Assembly (NCBI RefSeq): GCF_014779665.1
Contig: NZ_JACXYY010000007.1
Location: 248,001 to 312,000 of the forward strand
Reading direction: 5' to 3'
Source of the DNA: Nocardioides hwasunensis
GTDB lineage: Bacteria > Actinomycetota > Actinomycetes > Propionibacteriales > Nocardioidaceae
DNA length: 64,000 bases
Below the pieces are notes generated by a model. That model made no database searches and had not been told where the DNA came from. It was given only the letters and a program-made list of their open reading frames with translations. Both the position numbers and the translations under genes were made by a program. This document shows, piece by piece, positions 63,201 to 64,000 of the stretch (position 1 is the first letter of the stretch; each line of letters opens with the position of its first letter).

Positions 63201-63626
63201 GAAGAGACCCGCCAGCCGTCGGGCGACGGCGTAGCGGCGGGCCGAGCGCTCGTCGGCCGGGTCGCCGTGACCGAGGTGTCGGCTCAGGTCCTCGAAGCCG
63301 GGCTCGTCGAGGCAGGAGTCGATCACCTCGAGCAGCGGCCAGGCCAGCCGGTCGGGGCTCCACGGGTCCTCGGCGTCGCGGTCGAGCAGCATCGACACCA
63401 GCGAGTGGGGTGTCACGAAGTCGACGCCGGCGCACACGCCGTCGCCGCCGCGAGCGCCCACCCCGAGGCGGTGCGAGAGCCGCTGGGTGAGCCAGCGCTC
63501 GACGCCACGGGCGGGCACGACCACCACCTCGCGGGCGAACGGGTCGGGCAGCGGGGTGACCAGCAGGTCCGCCAGGCCGTCGGCCAGCGCGTCGGTGCGC
63601 TCGGCGGTGTGCAGGTGCAGGGTCAC
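60252..63626 (-). CDS. recC: Exodeoxyribonuclease V subunit gamma
   Basis: A 1124-residue RecC. It keeps the helicase fold but lacks the ATPase motifs; instead it splits the duplex and recognises Chi-like sequences. Family segments include VVVPARGVERWLTQRLSHRLG near residue 40, LSLFGHTRLPVTEVELLRAL, and LVGLDDGVFPRLESVDGDD. The GTG at 63626 has AGGGTGG about 5 nt upstream; an in-frame GTG at 63656 would add ten residues. It is first in the recC-recB-recD operon. A complete RecBCD is less common in actinobacteria than AddAB/AdnAB. Confidence 0.94.
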   Translation of the reverse strand: MTLHLHTAERTDALADGLADLLVTPLPDPFAREVVVVPARGVERWLTQRLSHRLGVGARGGDGVCAGVDFVTPHSLVSMLLDRDAEDPWSPDRLAWPLLEVIDSCLDEPGFEDLSRHLGHGDPADERSARRYAVARRLAGLFSSYAVQRPQLVGDWRAGDDTDGSGGPLATDLRWQAELWRRLVDRVDEPGPDLRHTSTLERLAAGADGLDLPGRLSLFGHTRLPVTEVELLRALGGHRDVHLWLPQPSPALWAALAPTAGAGPVARADDDSAAMVGHPLLASLGRDSRELRRTLGEVDTDQRTAGHADPATMLGWLQSDLRANRSPDAGLLASRVRAKTDRSVQVHACHGTARQVDVLREVLVGLLQDDPTLEPRDILVMCPDIETYAPLISAGFGLADVTHEDVGHPAHRLRVRLADRSPGATNPLLGVAAELVELAAGRMTATSVLDLAATEPVRARFGFTDDHLERMTRWVDHAAIRWGYDRDHRGAFGLELDANTWLTGLQRVLLGAAMSGQGHRVVRTTLPLDDVGDGDLDLVGGFVEMVDRLHTFVAAAGEASSVADWTTALGRAVHGLTASDADDAWRVAQFDRELARISAGVGDHETRLRHADVRALLRHRLRGRPTRSNFRTGTLTVCTMVPMRSVPHRVVCLVGLDDGVFPRLESVDGDDVLARRPLTGERDIRSEDRQLLLDAIGAATETLVITYAGRGEHTGDAKPPAVPLGELLDTLDRTSSDAVRDDLVLQHPLQPFDEANLTAGALVRAVDRPFSFDRSALAGARAARAPRPVHPALVTDPLVAPDLAEEVSLSDLQDFFAHPVRGFLRHRLRVTTPYDVEETKDAIPITLDGLEKWDVGDRLVRDVLAGGDPQAAMLAEQLRGLLPPEDLGSAMLTDIVTRVRPLVEAALPLRSGPARTLDVDIDLGDRRLTGTVGHVFGNNLVAVSYSTLAAKHRMAAWLDALALAAGHPDENWTAHTIGRWGRSAGRRALISPMPDDDARAHLRELVDVMERGQREPLPLPVKTTLAFAEEFTLAARSGGGGQTDPDAKAAAEWVTPRFNETGFPREDGDQWHVRAWGEQAPYELLAAPLLADEVRDEDGAPHRLGHYALRVWSPLLAHELVRGI

Positions 63627-63702
63627 GCACGCCACCCTATGAGCGCACACCGACACGCGACGCGCTCTGTCCCCAGCCGCGCTGTTCGGCGAGGATCAGC
63701 GC

Positions 63703-64000
63703 GTGGACTACGTGTGGTGGGGACTCGGGCTGCTCGTGCTCGGCGTCACCACGTACGCCGTCGCCCGCGCCGCGCGGATCGAGCTGGGGTGGCTGCCGCT
63801 GACCGCGCTGCTGCGCGCGGTCGTCCAGCTCGCGATCGTCGCCACCATCCTGCGCGGCGTGCTGGCAGTGCCGTGGACCGTCGTCCTCTTCGTGCTGCTG
63901 ATGCTCAGCACGGCCTCGTGGACCGCCGGCTCACGGCTCGCGGAGCTGCCGCGCGGGCACGTGATCGCGCTCGTCGGCGTCCTCGCCGGCGCCACCGTCA
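63703..64000 (+). CDS. FetB/UPF0014-like ABC permease, 3' truncated by window
   Basis: The first ~99 residues of a membrane protein, running off the window end. It starts MDYVWWGLGLLVLGVTTYAVA and continues LTALLRAVVQLAIVATILRGVL and WTVVLFVLLMLSTASWTAG, the TM1-TM3 pattern and RxxxQL signature of the UPF0014/FetB iron-export permease family. The GTG at 63703 diverges from recC by 76 bp. An ATPase partner would be expected outside the window. Confidence 0.75.
   Translation, partial: MDYVWWGLGLLVLGVTTYAVARAARIELGWLPLTALLRAVVQLAIVATILRGVLAVPWTVVLFVLLMLSTASWTAGSRLAELPRGHVIALVGVLAGATV

Overview
This is a 64 kb stretch of ordinary chromosome from a high-GC actinobacterium. The best guess is Nocardioides or a close relative in Propionibacteriales. 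The evidence is very GC-rich third positions, frequent GTG starts, a Bpa-type proteasome activator (implying the Pup-proteasome), a Ddn-like F420-dependent reductase, the TadA-associated protein, a PAP2/lipid-kinase fusion and a plsB/HAD-plsC/WS-DGAT lipid cluster. I see no prophage, insertion sequence, CRISPR array or rRNA. There is one tRNA, tRNA-Ser(CGA). Many genes appear to be leaderless, with a TANNNT -10 hexamer 6-8 nt before the start codon.

Layout. 1-100: the end of a 31-bp tandem repeat. 0.1-5.2 kb: lipid kinase fusion (-), serS and two HAD phosphatases in an overlapping run, and a TIMP-like surface protein. 5.2-7.9 kb (-): bpa, quinone oxidoreductase, DUF6457 protein, MobA-like transferase. 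7.9-13.3 kb: nitrilase-type amidase, two membrane proteins, biotinyl carrier protein, aldo/keto reductase, MFS exporter. 13.4-16.4 kb: CmtR-like metal sensor, VKOR, cation diffusion facilitator, membrane proteins. 16.4-21.4 kb: HAD-IIA phosphatase, zincin, TetR-MmpL export pair, small orphan gene. 21.4-30.6 kb: alcohol dehydrogenase, then the most interesting locus.

That locus (22.5-30.6 kb) looks like a nucleoside or nucleoside-derivative scavenging system. Thymidine phosphorylase (deoA) diverges from an operon of lipoprotein receptor, two permeases, ATPase, cytidine-deaminase-like enzyme, an unusual SAH-hydrolase-fold protein and a LacI repressor. Two LacI-type operators, centred exactly 100 bp apart, lie in the divergent promoter region.

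30.6-37.9 kb: tRNA-Ser; glycerolipid genes; a GNAT/tadA/TadA-associated operon; upp. 38-46 kb: pntAB, an orphan MsiK-like ABC ATPase, a VIT1-family transporter, acyl-CoA dehydrogenase. 44.4-49 kb: two paralogous GAF histidine kinases flanking an M15 peptidase, with no response regulator. 49-54.3 kb: a sirtuin with a 3' frameshift; a three-gene operon (N-formylglutamate amidohydrolase-like, HExxxH/QEGLA peptidase, ATP-grasp ligase) that could form a ligase/carboxypeptidase cycle; menB; a Ddn-like protein. 54.4-63.6 kb (-): ACT-domain protein, recD, recB, recC. The window ends inside a FetB-like permease gene.

Regulation that can be read from the sequence: a shared TANCATCG-N8-CGATGA motif over the arsR and CDF promoters, a TetR palindrome before tetR-mmpL, LacI operators at the nucleoside locus, an 18-bp palindrome before the first histidine kinase, and three long imperfect intergenic hairpins of similar build.
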